Positions 15,000 through 21,217 of a stretch of DNA of 27,327 nucleotides are shown in pieces. The DNA is from Ruminococcaceae bacterium UBA2656 (GTDB lineage: Bacteria; Bacillota; Clostridia; Oscillospirales; Acutalibacteraceae): contig DENA01000037.1 of the NCBI GenBank assembly GCA_002359465.1, positions 3,989 through 31,315 of the forward strand, read 5' to 3'. The position numbers were made by a program, and so were the translations under genes. How positions within the stretch are numbered: the first letter of the stretch is position 1; every line of letters starts with the position of its first letter. Under the pieces are notes generated by a model. The model did no database searches. It saw only the letters and a program-made list of their open reading frames with translations, and was not told where the DNA came from.

Positions 15000-15301
15000 A
15001 TGGAAAAAGCGATTCAAGTAAAAAGTTTGAAAAAATCCTTTAAGACTACGGCAGTCCTATTTTTCGCAGCATGGACACCATCATCACAGTCACCGTCATG
15101 CCAATTGCGTTCATGCTGCTGTTTGTCTATGTGTTCGGCGGTGCAATTCAAACCGGAACGGACAATTATGTGGATTATCTGCTGCCCGGCATCCTGCTGA
15201 TTGCAATTGCAAGCGGCATCGCCTATACGGCTTACCGTCTGTTTATGGATGTGCAAAGCGGCCTTATAAACGAAAAGCAGCATGAGGCATTGATAGATTA
15301 A
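15000..15301 (+). pseudogene. Collapsed ABC transporter: ATPase start fused by deletion to permease start
   Basis: The first 15 codons (MEKAIQVKSLKKSFK) are the N-terminus of an ABC ATPase. At about 15041 the frame changes and residues of an ABC-2 permease appear in another frame: FRSMDTIITVTVMPIAFMLL, then FGGAIQTGTDNYVDYLLPGI and YRLFMDVQSGL, ending at 15301. All of the nucleotide-binding domain with Walker A, signature and Walker B motifs, the permease N-terminus and most of the permease are missing. The simplest reading is one internal deletion between the two genes plus loss of the 3' end. The exporter cannot work, although its regulator and DUF1048 partners remain intact. Confidence 0.8.
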
Positions 15302-15651
15302 GCCAGATGCACCCCCCCATGGGGAGTGTGCAGTGTATCCGTTGTGACGGTCTACTTCTCCATAAATATAGGCTTTGCAAGGCTTTTTCAATAATAAACA
15401 AAGCTTTCACGGGGTCAAGTCACTTCGCGAAAGCCTTGTTTTGCTTTATGGCTACTGTGGTTTCCCCTGCCTTCCGTCAGCGAATAGGCAATCGTTGACG
15501 AATAGGGGTATCGTTACCGAATAAGTTTTGAACTTAAAGATGCAGATGGATAAACGCCAGTGTTGTGTGGCTGGTAAACCCAGAGAACTTGGTGAATTCA
15601 CGGTAAAACACGCCGCACGCAATTGCTGCAATTGTATACAAAGAAGAACCG
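15302..15651. other. 350-bp stretch with no intact gene
   Basis: It lies between the broken permease and the membrane-protein gene. It contains arms CAAGGCTTT and AAAGCCTTG spaced about 50 bp, and an imperfect tandem repeat (15481-15525). Several short open frames exist but none has a ribosome site. It looks like decayed mobile DNA. Confidence 0.5.
15481..15525. repeat. Imperfect 18-19-bp tandem repeat
   Basis: Units start at 15481, 15499 and 15518 with CGAATAGG, CGAATAGG and CGAATAAG. The first two also share ATCGTT near their ends. About 2.4 copies are present. Confidence 0.55.
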
Positions 15652-16332
15652 TTAATCAGATTTCCCATTTTCCAGACGTCTTTTCATATCAAAATATCCT
15701 ATCAGTATTGTCCATACATAGGCACAGGTTTTTGGAATCATCAGCACACCGATTGCCGGAACAGTATCGGCAAACAGCACCACGGGAATATAAAATGCAA
15801 AGCTGAGAACAATCGTCAGCCACATAAACCGAAACGATTCATCCGATGCTTTCTTTGCACTGGTAAAGAACAGAATGATTATGAGGATTCCAATTACAGC
15901 GAACGGCAGATTGCGATAAATACCCCATGAAAGAGGGGCATCGGCACTTGTCCATGCATTTTGCGGAAACAGGCACAAAACAATTCTCAGTGCTGCCAAA
16001 GCATACATAGCGACCGTCAGCGCTTTTTTTCCCTGCACCTTATAGCGTAACCGCCATGCATAATACAACAAGATGTAAAATACGGTCATCGTGATAGAGG
16101 TGATGAATTTTCCGGTGCCGAGTTGAACCGTAAAGTTTTCAAGTCCTGTGGTACACAGTGCATAAGCGCGCGGCACCAGATGAAAGGCATCGCCGGCTCC
16201 CAGCGTTACCGCCATAATTCCAAATAAAAGATACTCCCTGTTTCCGGCGCTTTTACGTATCATGGTTATTCCGATCAGAATAACGGCTGTCAAATAAAAA
16301 GCGTCAAACAGTGTTTCCATAATTGCTTGCAT
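15652..16332 (-). CDS. Multi-pass membrane protein, unknown function
   Basis: This protein has 226 residues; the ATG at 16332 follows GGGAG. About six to seven hydrophobic segments run almost end to end (near 5-25, 35-50, 70-95, 105-120, 140-160, 170-190, 195-215), and the tail is short and charged (MKRRLENGKSD). I do not recognise a named family; GDAFHLVPRAYAL and FGIMAVTLGAGD are distinctive. It lies 13 bp after a smaller membrane-protein gene, and the two should be one transcript under the TetR-type operator upstream. An induced membrane factor is the likely role; no substrate can be named. Confidence 0.75.
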   Translation of the reverse strand: MQAIMETLFDAFYLTAVILIGITMIRKSAGNREYLLFGIMAVTLGAGDAFHLVPRAYALCTTGLENFTVQLGTGKFITSITMTVFYILLYYAWRLRYKVQGKKALTVAMYALAALRIVLCLFPQNAWTSADAPLSWGIYRNLPFAVIGILIIILFFTSAKKASDESFRFMWLTIVLSFAFYIPVVLFADTVPAIGVLMIPKTCAYVWTILIGYFDMKRRLENGKSD

Positions 16333-16345
16333 AATGTTCTCCCTC

Positions 16346-16786
16346 TCATGCTTGAGTATTATTTTGTTTTTGATGTTCTGTACAGGTTTTAATAAAATTT
16401 ATTTCAAACAGCACTCCTGCTGTAAAAAGCGAGGCTCCCAAACCGGAATAAAAGACAGCTATGAAAACATCGGGGCATATTCCGGACATTCTTAATCCAA
16501 CACCGAAGGTAATCATAAATGCCATAATGCAAAAAGCCTTGATGTCAAAGAACCTGAGAAAAAACTGCTTTTCATCCGGGTATCCCTTGATTCTGATTGT
16601 ATGCTTCCTGACCATTTTTGAAAATATCAGTGCCCGGAACAGGGCAAACACTACAATTGAAATAATGACATTCAGCGCAGATAAATAGCCGCTGTACGCC
16701 ATTACTCCAATGCGAAGAATATTGAATCCGGCAATTCCCCAGACGATTCCCGCTATGAGTAACAAATACTTCTTCTGAACTTTCAA
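16346..16786 (-). CDS. Four-helix membrane protein, unknown function
   Basis: This protein has 146 residues; the start is a TTG at 16786 with GAGGTGG upstream. Four hydrophobic segments are visible at about 6-24, 32-52, 82-100 and 105-128, with a basic loop RKHTIRIKGYPDEKQFFLRF between the second and third. I do not recognise the family. It is the first gene of the two-gene unit adjacent to a TetR regulator. A palindrome shared with the TetR promoter lies just upstream. Confidence 0.72.
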   Translation of the reverse strand: MKVQKKYLLLIAGIVWGIAGFNILRIGVMAYSGYLSALNVIISIVVFALFRALIFSKMVRKHTIRIKGYPDEKQFFLRFFDIKAFCIMAFMITFGVGLRMSGICPDVFIAVFYSGLGASLFTAGVLFEINFIKTCTEHQKQNNTQA

Positions 16787-16801
16787 ATAACCACCTCATT
16801 A

Positions 16802-16824
16802 TATAATGAACACTGTTCAGTTTG
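16802..16824. promoter_or_regulatory. TetR-type operator upstream of the membrane-protein pair
   Basis: The 13-bp palindrome TGAACACTGTTCA (16807-16819) sits in a 23-bp segment identical, in opposite orientation, to one at the TetR promoter. On the minus strand a TATAAT (16803-16798) is adjacent. Confidence 0.75.
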
Positions 16825-16837
16825 ATGCCTGATAAAT

Positions 16838-16855
16838 CCCACCCGTTACGGTGGG
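16838..16855 (-). terminator. Short hairpin after the TetR gene
   Basis: CCCACC (16838-16843) pairs with GGTGGG (16850-16855) over a 6-nt loop. There is no good T-run, so it is only a weak terminator. Confidence 0.4.
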
Positions 16856-16869
16856 AGAATATCACTTGT

Positions 16870-17427
16870 CTAATATATAGAACGCCTTATCATTTCGATA
16901 ATAATACAACAGGAATCTTCGCCTTTCAGGAGCAGTGCAATCAAGCTTGAAAAAACAAAATCGACAAATGCCTCTTGCGTGAAGCGGTCATCAAACGTTC
17001 TTTCTTTGATATTTGCATCATTTTGCAAAGCCACGAGAAGCCCGTCCTTCATGTGTTCAAAATACTTGTTCATTACAATGCGGCCTTTAGTCTTTTCCGC
17101 ATTAGTCAAGCCCAATGAATGAACCGTGAAAAACCGGGGGTATTCACTTGTCCCGTCGTATACGCTGTTAAAAAGCCATTGCACACAATCAACGAAACTG
17201 CCATGACTTTCACAATGGTCGTTCATACCAAAAATGCTTTTCCAAATGTCCTCGGTAGTCGCCGTAACAAGGTCAGCTTTTGAGGGAAAATAATTATATA
17301 CCGAGCCCAAAGCCACACCGCAAACCTTTGCAACCTCACGCATATTGATAGAGTACAGTCCCTTTTCTATTGCAATCTTCCGGCTGGCGGTTAAAATCGC
17401 TTCTTTTGAAGTTATAACAGTATTCAT
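16870..17427 (-). CDS. TetR-family transcriptional regulator
   Basis: This protein has 185 residues. ATG 17427 follows a G-rich ribosome site and lies downstream of the promoter; earlier in-frame codons overlap the promoter and are excluded. The N-terminal helix-turn-helix is ILTASRKIAIEKGLYSINMREVAKVCGVALGSVYNYFPSKADL, with the recognition helix GVALGSVYNYF. The C-terminal ligand domain is unassigned. TetR proteins bind palindromes as dimers and release them on binding a ligand. Here the same palindrome lies on its own promoter and upstream of the two membrane-protein genes, so it probably controls both. Confidence 0.9.
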   Translation of the reverse strand: MNTVITSKEAILTASRKIAIEKGLYSINMREVAKVCGVALGSVYNYFPSKADLVTATTEDIWKSIFGMNDHCESHGSFVDCVQWLFNSVYDGTSEYPRFFTVHSLGLTNAEKTKGRIVMNKYFEHMKDGLLVALQNDANIKERTFDDRFTQEAFVDFVFSSLIALLLKGEDSCCIIIEMIRRSIY

Positions 17428-17447
17428 ATATCCCCCCCCCTTTTTTA

Positions 17448-17493
17448 CAAACTGAACAGTGTTCATTATAATGCAAATGACTTCGCTTGTCAA
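17448..17493 (-). promoter_or_regulatory. Consensus TetR promoter with operator palindrome
   Basis: On the minus strand TTGACA (17493-17488), a 17-bp spacer and TATAAT (17470-17465) are both perfect. The palindrome TGAACAGTGTTCA (17453-17465) starts within the -10 and covers the start site. Confidence 0.88.
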
Positions 17494-17546
17494 TAGCGCC
17501 GCAATAAATTTAGAAGAGCTCTTGTTAAATCATATATTACTTTCTA

Positions 17547-17597
17547 TGCACACCCTTACCATGAAAATGCACACCCCTCCGAAAAAGTGAACACCCC
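17547..17597. mobile_element. IS21-like terminal repeats without transposase
   Basis: TGCACACCC at 17547-17555 and 17568-17576, and TGAACACCCC at 17588-17597, recur at 21- and 20-bp spacing. Multiple spaced repeats at the ends are a feature of IS21-family elements. No istA or istB reading frame is present, so this is at most a solo end. Confidence 0.4.
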
Positions 17598-17738
17598 ACC
17601 GACAAATAGTAAATCGAGGGTATGGGGCAGGGAAAAAGAGCTCGGAAGCGGTGCGTGTTTTCATGTGCTTGAGGTAGGCTGCGCAAAATACAAAGTGCCG
17701 AAAAGCCTTATTTCAAGCTGTTCTGGGACACAAAATAA

Positions 17739-17777
17739 AACGCTAACCTCGATACTTACCGTATCAAAATTAGCGTT
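17739..17777. terminator. Hairpin with two stem blocks
   Basis: AACGCTAA (17739-17746) pairs with TTAGCGTT (17770-17777); GATAC (17751-17755) pairs with GTATC (17761-17765). A-rich and T-rich flanks would let it act as a bidirectional terminator. Confidence 0.5.
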
Positions 17778-17783
17778 CTTATT

Positions 17784-17800
17784 TGGCGGAGAAAGTGAGA
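17784..17800 (-). other. tRNA 3'-end-like fragment
   Basis: The plus-strand TGGCGGAGAAAGTGAGA reads on the minus strand as the last bases of an acceptor stem plus GCCA. It shares its first 10 bases with the tRNA-Ser end at 20874. The T-loop is absent. It could be an att-site scar or chance. Confidence 0.25.
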
Positions 17801-17852
17801 AAAATATTAATACCATTACTGCAAAAAGGCGACTTATCGGCTTGCCTCAAAA

Positions 17853-18626
17853 ATGGAAAAGGGCGTGCATTTACGTGGTGATGTGTTTCGCAAAATGATT
17901 GTATCAGGACGCGTCGATATATCCACACAGCCATCCGATGAGGCTGTCCGGCAATTGCATCTGCGCTATCGTCTGGCCGCAGATGCGGCAAAGGCATATT
18001 ATGACAACGGATTTTCCGTCGTTTTACAGGACAACTACTATGGAGAAGAAATATCCTGTATCTCTCTTGATGATGAACATCGAAAAGATGTAATAACCGA
18101 TCCCGGGGAATGGGGCCCATGGATTAACGGCGGAGGATGGCTGAATATTGATGGTATTGCTGTAGATATTCTTTTCAGGGATACCCGGAAAGTCATTACC
18201 GTGATTGATGACTGCATCAATGGAAAAATTTCGATTGACTATCAATGTGGTCATCCGTTTGGGTTTGTGAACTCTATTTACATGGGAGAGGTCGCATACT
18301 GCAAAATTTTGAGCAGCAATAACAGCCTTATCTCGGAACAGAAAAAAAGGCTTATAGAATTCCCCGAAAACTACCGGGAAACTTCCATAGAAAAATTCCT
18401 ATGGGAGTGTGAATTTTCTGAGCAGTGTGGAAGGAAGGCAATCAGAAAGGGAGATATTCTGTATGCTACCGGTTCACTGTTTCGGTGTGCGGTTAACTTA
18501 CTGCAAGATCAACTTCAAGATCAGATGACACTCGAAGAATACAACGACCCGTTTACGGGTAGCAAGCAACAAATTTTCGCAACTGACAGACCGTACCAGC
18601 GCCATCAGGCGCCGCTAGTATCATAG
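17853..18626 (+). pseudogene. Chimera of a P-loop phosphotransferase fragment and a nucleotidyltransferase fragment
   Basis: This is an open frame of 257 codons. Residues 1-66 (KGVHLRGDVFRKMIVSGRVD...VVLQDNYYGE) match the middle of chloramphenicol-phosphotransferase-like P-loop proteins but lack the Walker A that should precede them. From about residue 72 (LDDEHRKDVITDPGEWGPWINGGG) to about 220 it matches a family of small-molecule nucleotidyltransferases, without the N-terminal GS...D-x-D catalytic strand. The last roughly 25 residues are unlike either family. Thus neither active site is complete. The join is in frame. There is no convincing ribosome site before 17853. I infer a gene-fusion scar; it could still be expressed as a protein of unknown function. 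Confidence 0.7.
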
Positions 18627-18648
18627 GGCTTTGCCCGCATATGAAGAA

Positions 18649-18669
18649 CCCCCGGCTTTGAACCGGGGG
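18649..18669 (+). terminator. GC-rich hairpin after the chimeric frame
   Basis: CCCCCGG (18649-18655) pairs perfectly with CCGGGGG (18663-18669) over a 7-nt loop. The downstream sequence has only a loose T-rich stretch. Confidence 0.5.
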
Positions 18670-18744
18670 GGTAACTATTGTTTTGTCCGAATCTATATAA
18701 TTATATTATGCCGAGAGGTAAATATAATAAAGAAGGTATCAGAA

Positions 18745-18879
18745 ATGGACAAAGAATTGAAGCAGCAAATCGAATTTATGAACAACAACCTGAATGCCAT
18801 TGTAGCAAACCAAGCCATGATCTTTTGCAAACTTAAAGATATTGAGGATAGGATTCTCGAAGAGGAAGAGAAAGAATAA
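18745..18879 (+). CDS. 44-residue coiled-coil-like small protein
   Basis: I chose ATG 18745, with GAAGG about 7 nt upstream. The sequence MDKELKQQIEFMNNNLNAI... ends in an acidic EDRILEEEEKE tail. Heptad-like hydrophobic spacing suggests one long amphipathic helix. No family was recognised. AT-rich sequence around 18690-18710 could supply a promoter. It stands alone between the chimera and the secreted protein gene. Short size keeps confidence moderate. Confidence 0.5.
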   Translation: MDKELKQQIEFMNNNLNAIVANQAMIFCKLKDIEDRILEEEEKE

Positions 18880-18945
18880 TATATAATTTAGCCCTCTCAG
18901 TCATTATACGGTTGGAAGGGCCTGCTTTTGCATTCTTATCATAAG

Positions 18946-20034
18946 TCATGGTACCGGAATTGCGGTTTTGGTGATGTACCAGTTTAAGTGCGGGATAATC
19001 AAGGAAATATAGATATTCAATCTGTTATCTTTTATAAATAATGTACTCCGGTAAAAGGAAATATTTTTCCAAAGTGTTTTGTTATTTGTTGGATGGATTT
19101 GTTTAATGTTGGTGAAATGAATTCCGTCATTTGAAGTCAAAAGAAACAACTGAAATGTATAGTTTGATGTTTTTTCGGACGTTTGCAAAAGATAGTATTT
19201 CGACCCGCTCTTAATAATATCCTGATGATAGGGTTGGAATCCCTTTGGGAGAGGGACAAGGCAGCGCACCGGCGCGGACCATTTGATTGTATCCCGACTT
19301 TGCGTATAATACAAAATTCCCTTATAGGTAGTATACCAAGTTTTATAGAGCCCTCCTTCATAATTTATACAAAGGCTCAAATGACCGTCTGCGCTCTCCA
19401 GCAGCTTTTGAGGTTGAGACCAGTGTATGCCGTCTGTACTGGTTTTCCGATAATAAATATTAATGGCGTTATTCGGCAGTCTTCTCTTCTGCTTATTTAC
19501 AAGAGCCGGGTTATAACGGTACCAAAGTTCCATAGTGGAACCGCGCATCACAATATGGGAATCTGAATAATGTCCTCCGGCTCTTGAATCATTTGGAAGG
19601 CCGGAAACCGGATTTTTTAATCCTTTCGGGACAATCCAGGTGCTTCCATCGTTTGACACGACAATACTGGGATTCTCATAAATATCAGCCTCATGTGGAT
19701 AGGGGGTCATGGACATCCAGTATTTATAACCGTTCCAACTATTTTCAAAATATAATATTTTTGGGTGCGTTAATTGATAAGAACCGTCGTAGGTAGGAAT
19801 GGTGACCAGCTTGTATTTATTTTGCATAATTCGAAATAGGGTAGGTACTTTCGGTTGACTGGTTGTCTTAGTTTTTATTGCAGAAGATGCTGTATGTTTA
19901 GCCGTTGTCTTAATATCATTGTTTTCTATATCTTTTGAAATCTGATTATTCTTTGGGGATATTAAGCTTATACTTAAGGTACATAAGATGATTAGAGAGA
20001 AAAATAGAAATTTTTTTAAAATAGGTTGCTTCAA
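18946..20034 (-). CDS. Secreted beta-propeller-like protein (glycosidase-clan fold), unknown substrate
   Basis: This is a 362-residue protein with a TTG start at 20034 preceded by AGGTGG. The first roughly 30 residues (basic KKFLFFSLIILCTLSISLIS) form a signal peptide or anchor. A Thr/Lys-rich linker of about 35 residues follows. Then come repeated blocks with aromatic and Asp/Asn turns: SNDGSTWIVP, STDGIHWSQP, RDTIKWSAP, SNDGIHFTNI. These SxDGxxW repeats resemble sialidase/BNR or GH32/43-type propeller blades. Catalytic residues cannot be assigned. Base composition is notably AT-rich compared with the core genes around the window, which suggests acquisition. No partner gene is adjacent. A hairpin in the leader can cover its ribosome site. 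Confidence 0.72.
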   Translation of the reverse strand: MKQPILKKFLFFSLIILCTLSISLISPKNNQISKDIENNDIKTTAKHTASSAIKTKTTSQPKVPTLFRIMQNKYKLVTIPTYDGSYQLTHPKILYFENSWNGYKYWMSMTPYPHEADIYENPSIVVSNDGSTWIVPKGLKNPVSGLPNDSRAGGHYSDSHIVMRGSTMELWYRYNPALVNKQKRRLPNNAINIYYRKTSTDGIHWSQPQKLLESADGHLSLCINYEGGLYKTWYTTYKGILYYTQSRDTIKWSAPVRCLVPLPKGFQPYHQDIIKSGSKYYLLQTSEKTSNYTFQLFLLTSNDGIHFTNIKQIHPTNNKTLWKNISFYRSTLFIKDNRLNIYISLIIPHLNWYITKTAIPVP

Positions 20035-20041
20035 AAAAACA

Positions 20042-20081
20042 CCACCTGTTTATTAGCACTCCAACTATTATCGACAGGCGG
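20042..20081 (-). promoter_or_regulatory. Leader hairpin sequestering the ribosome site of the secreted protein gene
   Basis: On the minus strand CCGCCTGT (20081-20074) can pair with ACAGGTGG (20049-20042), eight pairs with one G-U. The right arm contains the AGGTGG ribosome site. A possible -10 TATAAT lies at 20093-20088 with a poor -35. Confidence 0.4.
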
Positions 20082-20245
20082 TTTCATATTATATTTAGAA
20101 ACTAATCCCAATGTAATTTATCAATCTTGAAAGACAAGCAAAATAAGTTTAATCGTTGGTCCTAAGTAATAGCAGCCATTATAATTGGATTAATTATTTA
20201 CATGCCTCGAAGGGAAAAAAGCAAAATCTCCAATGTGGATTTTTC

Positions 20246-20274
20246 TTGAAAGTCATTAATTTTTTCGCTATAAT
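20246..20274 (+). promoter_or_regulatory. Consensus promoter for the structured RNA
   Basis: TTGAAA (20246-20251), a 17-bp spacer and TATAAT (20269-20274). The start is expected near 20281. Confidence 0.75.
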
Positions 20275-20280
20275 ATAATT

Positions 20281-20402
20281 AAGATTGGGCTTTTATAACA
20301 GGGGGAATAGGTTTGTGCACGAGCCTATGATACAATAATTAGCCCAATTCACATTTGGCAAGCCCTTTTGACTGCTATTCAGCAGCCGGGAGGGCTTTTT
20401 TA
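20281..20402 (+). ncRNA. Candidate structured small RNA or leader with intrinsic terminator
   Basis: The transcript predicted from the promoter begins with a closing stem ATTGGGCT (20284-20291) / AGCCCAAT (20341-20348). An inner stem is ATAGGT (20307-20312) / GCCTAT (20323-20328) with a GTGCAC-containing loop. An intrinsic terminator follows: AAGCCC (20360-20365) / GGGCTT (20392-20397) with inner CTGCT/AGCAG and a T6 run at 20396-20401. The GGGCT of the first stem could instead pair with AGCCC of the terminator, so two exclusive folds are possible. I do not match it to a known RNA family. No protein-coding frame uses it. It could be a trans-acting RNA or an attenuator for the Cys-rich gene downstream. 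Confidence 0.55.
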
Positions 20403-20480
20403 TTGTATCCATACATTGCCATTGATAAATCAGAACATATGTTCCATAACAAGTATCTGGAGATGGAAGGATGGCGCGCT

Positions 20481-20702
20481 ATGCCAAAGCTGACAATAAC
20501 AATTAATGTACCGGACGGTATCTATTGCGGATTCTCTCAGTTGAAAGGCCCTAAGTGTCATATGTGCTTGCGCAGGGGAGTGGATTATTATTGCCTTGTA
20601 TATGAGGTAAGGCTGCAAAGTGATGTATCGGGGCCACTGAAATTTGAGGATTGCGAGAAAAGGACATCCAGCCTACCAATGAGGAATAGAGGCCTAAGCT
20701 GA
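20481..20702 (+). CDS. Small cysteine-rich phage-type protein
   Basis: This protein has 73 residues if the ATG at 20481 is used (GGAAGG about 10 nt upstream; earlier in-frame ATGs at 20439 and 20463 have poorer ribosome sites). The start MPKLTITINVPDGIYCGFSQ followed by KCHMC, YYC and EDCEK follows the pattern of small phage proteins that open ITIEVPDGEYC and carry CxxC-type pairs. A zinc or structural role is possible. Together with the nearby tRNA this suggests prophage residue. The last residues look degenerate. Confidence 0.55.
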   Translation: MPKLTITINVPDGIYCGFSQLKGPKCHMCLRRGVDYYCLVYEVRLQSDVSGPLKFEDCEKRTSSLPMRNRGLS

Positions 20703-20839
20703 ACAATAGGCTTTATTGCGAAAAATCCCCCAGCCTTTACAACTGAGAGATTCATAATTTATAGGTAGCAATAAAAGTGGCAATAACTTTATTTTAATAG
20801 CATTTTACTGCCATTTTTTGATACTATTAAAACAAATAG
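20703..20839. other. Possible integrase-arm region next to tRNA-Ser
   Basis: GCAATAA occurs at 20768-20774 and 20780-20786, 12 bp apart, and an ACTGCCA follows at about 20807-20813. Such arm-type repeats often flank the tRNA-end att sites of integrated elements. No integrase gene is present. Confidence 0.3.
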
Positions 20840-20874
20840 AAAAGCCGCAAGAACTCAGCGTTCATGCGGCTTTT
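20840..20874. terminator. Terminator after the tRNA-Ser pair
   Basis: AAAAGCCGCA (20840-20849) pairs with TGCGGCTTTT (20865-20874), a 10-bp stem; the A/T ends serve both directions. It touches the 3' end of tRNA-Ser(GCU). Confidence 0.85.
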
Positions 20875-20963
20875 GGCGGAGAAGAAGGGATTTGAACCCT
20901 TGCGCCGGTTACCCGACCTACTCCCTTAGCAGGGGAGCCCCTTCACCACTTGGGTACTTCTCC
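20874..20963 (-). tRNA. tRNA-Ser (GCU anticodon)
   Basis: The minus strand folds as a class II tRNA. Acceptor GGAGAAG pairs with CTTCTCC, followed by GCCA, so CCA is encoded. The anticodon stem-loop CTCCC-CTGCTAA-GGGAG gives anticodon GCU, a long variable arm follows, and the T-arm is AAGGGTTCAAATCCCTT. It reads codons AGC/AGU. Confidence 0.96.
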
Positions 20964-21013
20964 ATGTTGGTGAAAATAAATAAGATATGAATGATTTTGT
21001 TTGGAAAGAGAAA

Positions 21014-21102
21014 TGGCGGAGAGGAAGAGATTCGAACTCTTGGTCCCTTGCGGGATCACTAGTTTTCAAGACTAGCTCCTTAAACCACTCGGACACCTCT
21101 CC
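21014..21102 (-). tRNA. tRNA-Ser (UGA anticodon)
   Basis: The acceptor GGAGAGG pairs with CCTCTCC, with GCCA encoded. The anticodon stem-loop CTAGT-CTTGAAA-ACTAG gives anticodon UGA; a long variable arm and GAGTTCGAATCTC T-arm follow. It is transcribed before the GCU gene with a 50-bp spacer, as one unit. Confidence 0.96.
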
Positions 21103-21120
21103 ATTACAAGTGCGAGAATA

Positions 21121-21150
21121 ATAATATCATATTTTAGGGGTGCATGTCAA
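21121..21150 (-). promoter_or_regulatory. Promoter of the tRNA-Ser operon
   Basis: On the minus strand TTGACA (21150-21145), an 18-bp spacer and TATTAT (21126-21121) lie about 20 nt upstream of the first tRNA. Confidence 0.7.
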
Positions 21151-21174
21151 TGCATTCTATAAAAAATCTTAAAC

Positions 21175-21215
21175 AAATGTCCGCCTCCCTGTTCGAATTA
21201 AGGAGACGGACATTT
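21175..21215 (-). terminator. Terminator after the CmpB-like gene
   Basis: A 14-bp stem (21175-21188 with 21202-21215, one G-U) with a 13-nt loop lies just after the stop of the minus-strand gene. Confidence 0.7.
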
Positions 21216-21217
21216 TG

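Larger units (their letters stand above)
17494..17852. other. Decayed mobile-element region
   Basis: This 359-bp gap between the TetR promoter and the chimeric gene has IS21-like end repeats, a hairpin, and a 17-bp tRNA-3'-end-like segment. A 21-codon open tail ending at 17738 (RLRKIQSAEKPYFKLFWDTK) looks like a truncated protein terminus. No intact gene. Confidence 0.5.
20035..20480. other. 446-bp intergenic region
   Basis: It holds the leader and promoter of the secreted protein on the minus strand and the RNA promoter, structured RNA and terminator on the plus strand. Bases 20095-20245 are AT-rich, and no feature was seen there. Confidence 0.6.

Noticed and set aside
15000..15200. Intact 66-residue gene starting MEKAIQVKSLKKSFK
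   Set aside because: Only the first 15 residues match an ABC ATPase; the rest reads the permease DNA in the wrong frame, so it is a broken gene.
17428..17493. Longer N-terminus for the TetR protein
   Set aside because: It would place the promoter and operator inside the coding region; the ATG at 17427 fits the family length.
17853..18626. Active aminoglycoside or lincosamide nucleotidyltransferase
   Set aside because: The N-terminal catalytic strand with the metal-binding Asp residues is missing and replaced by a fragment of another family.
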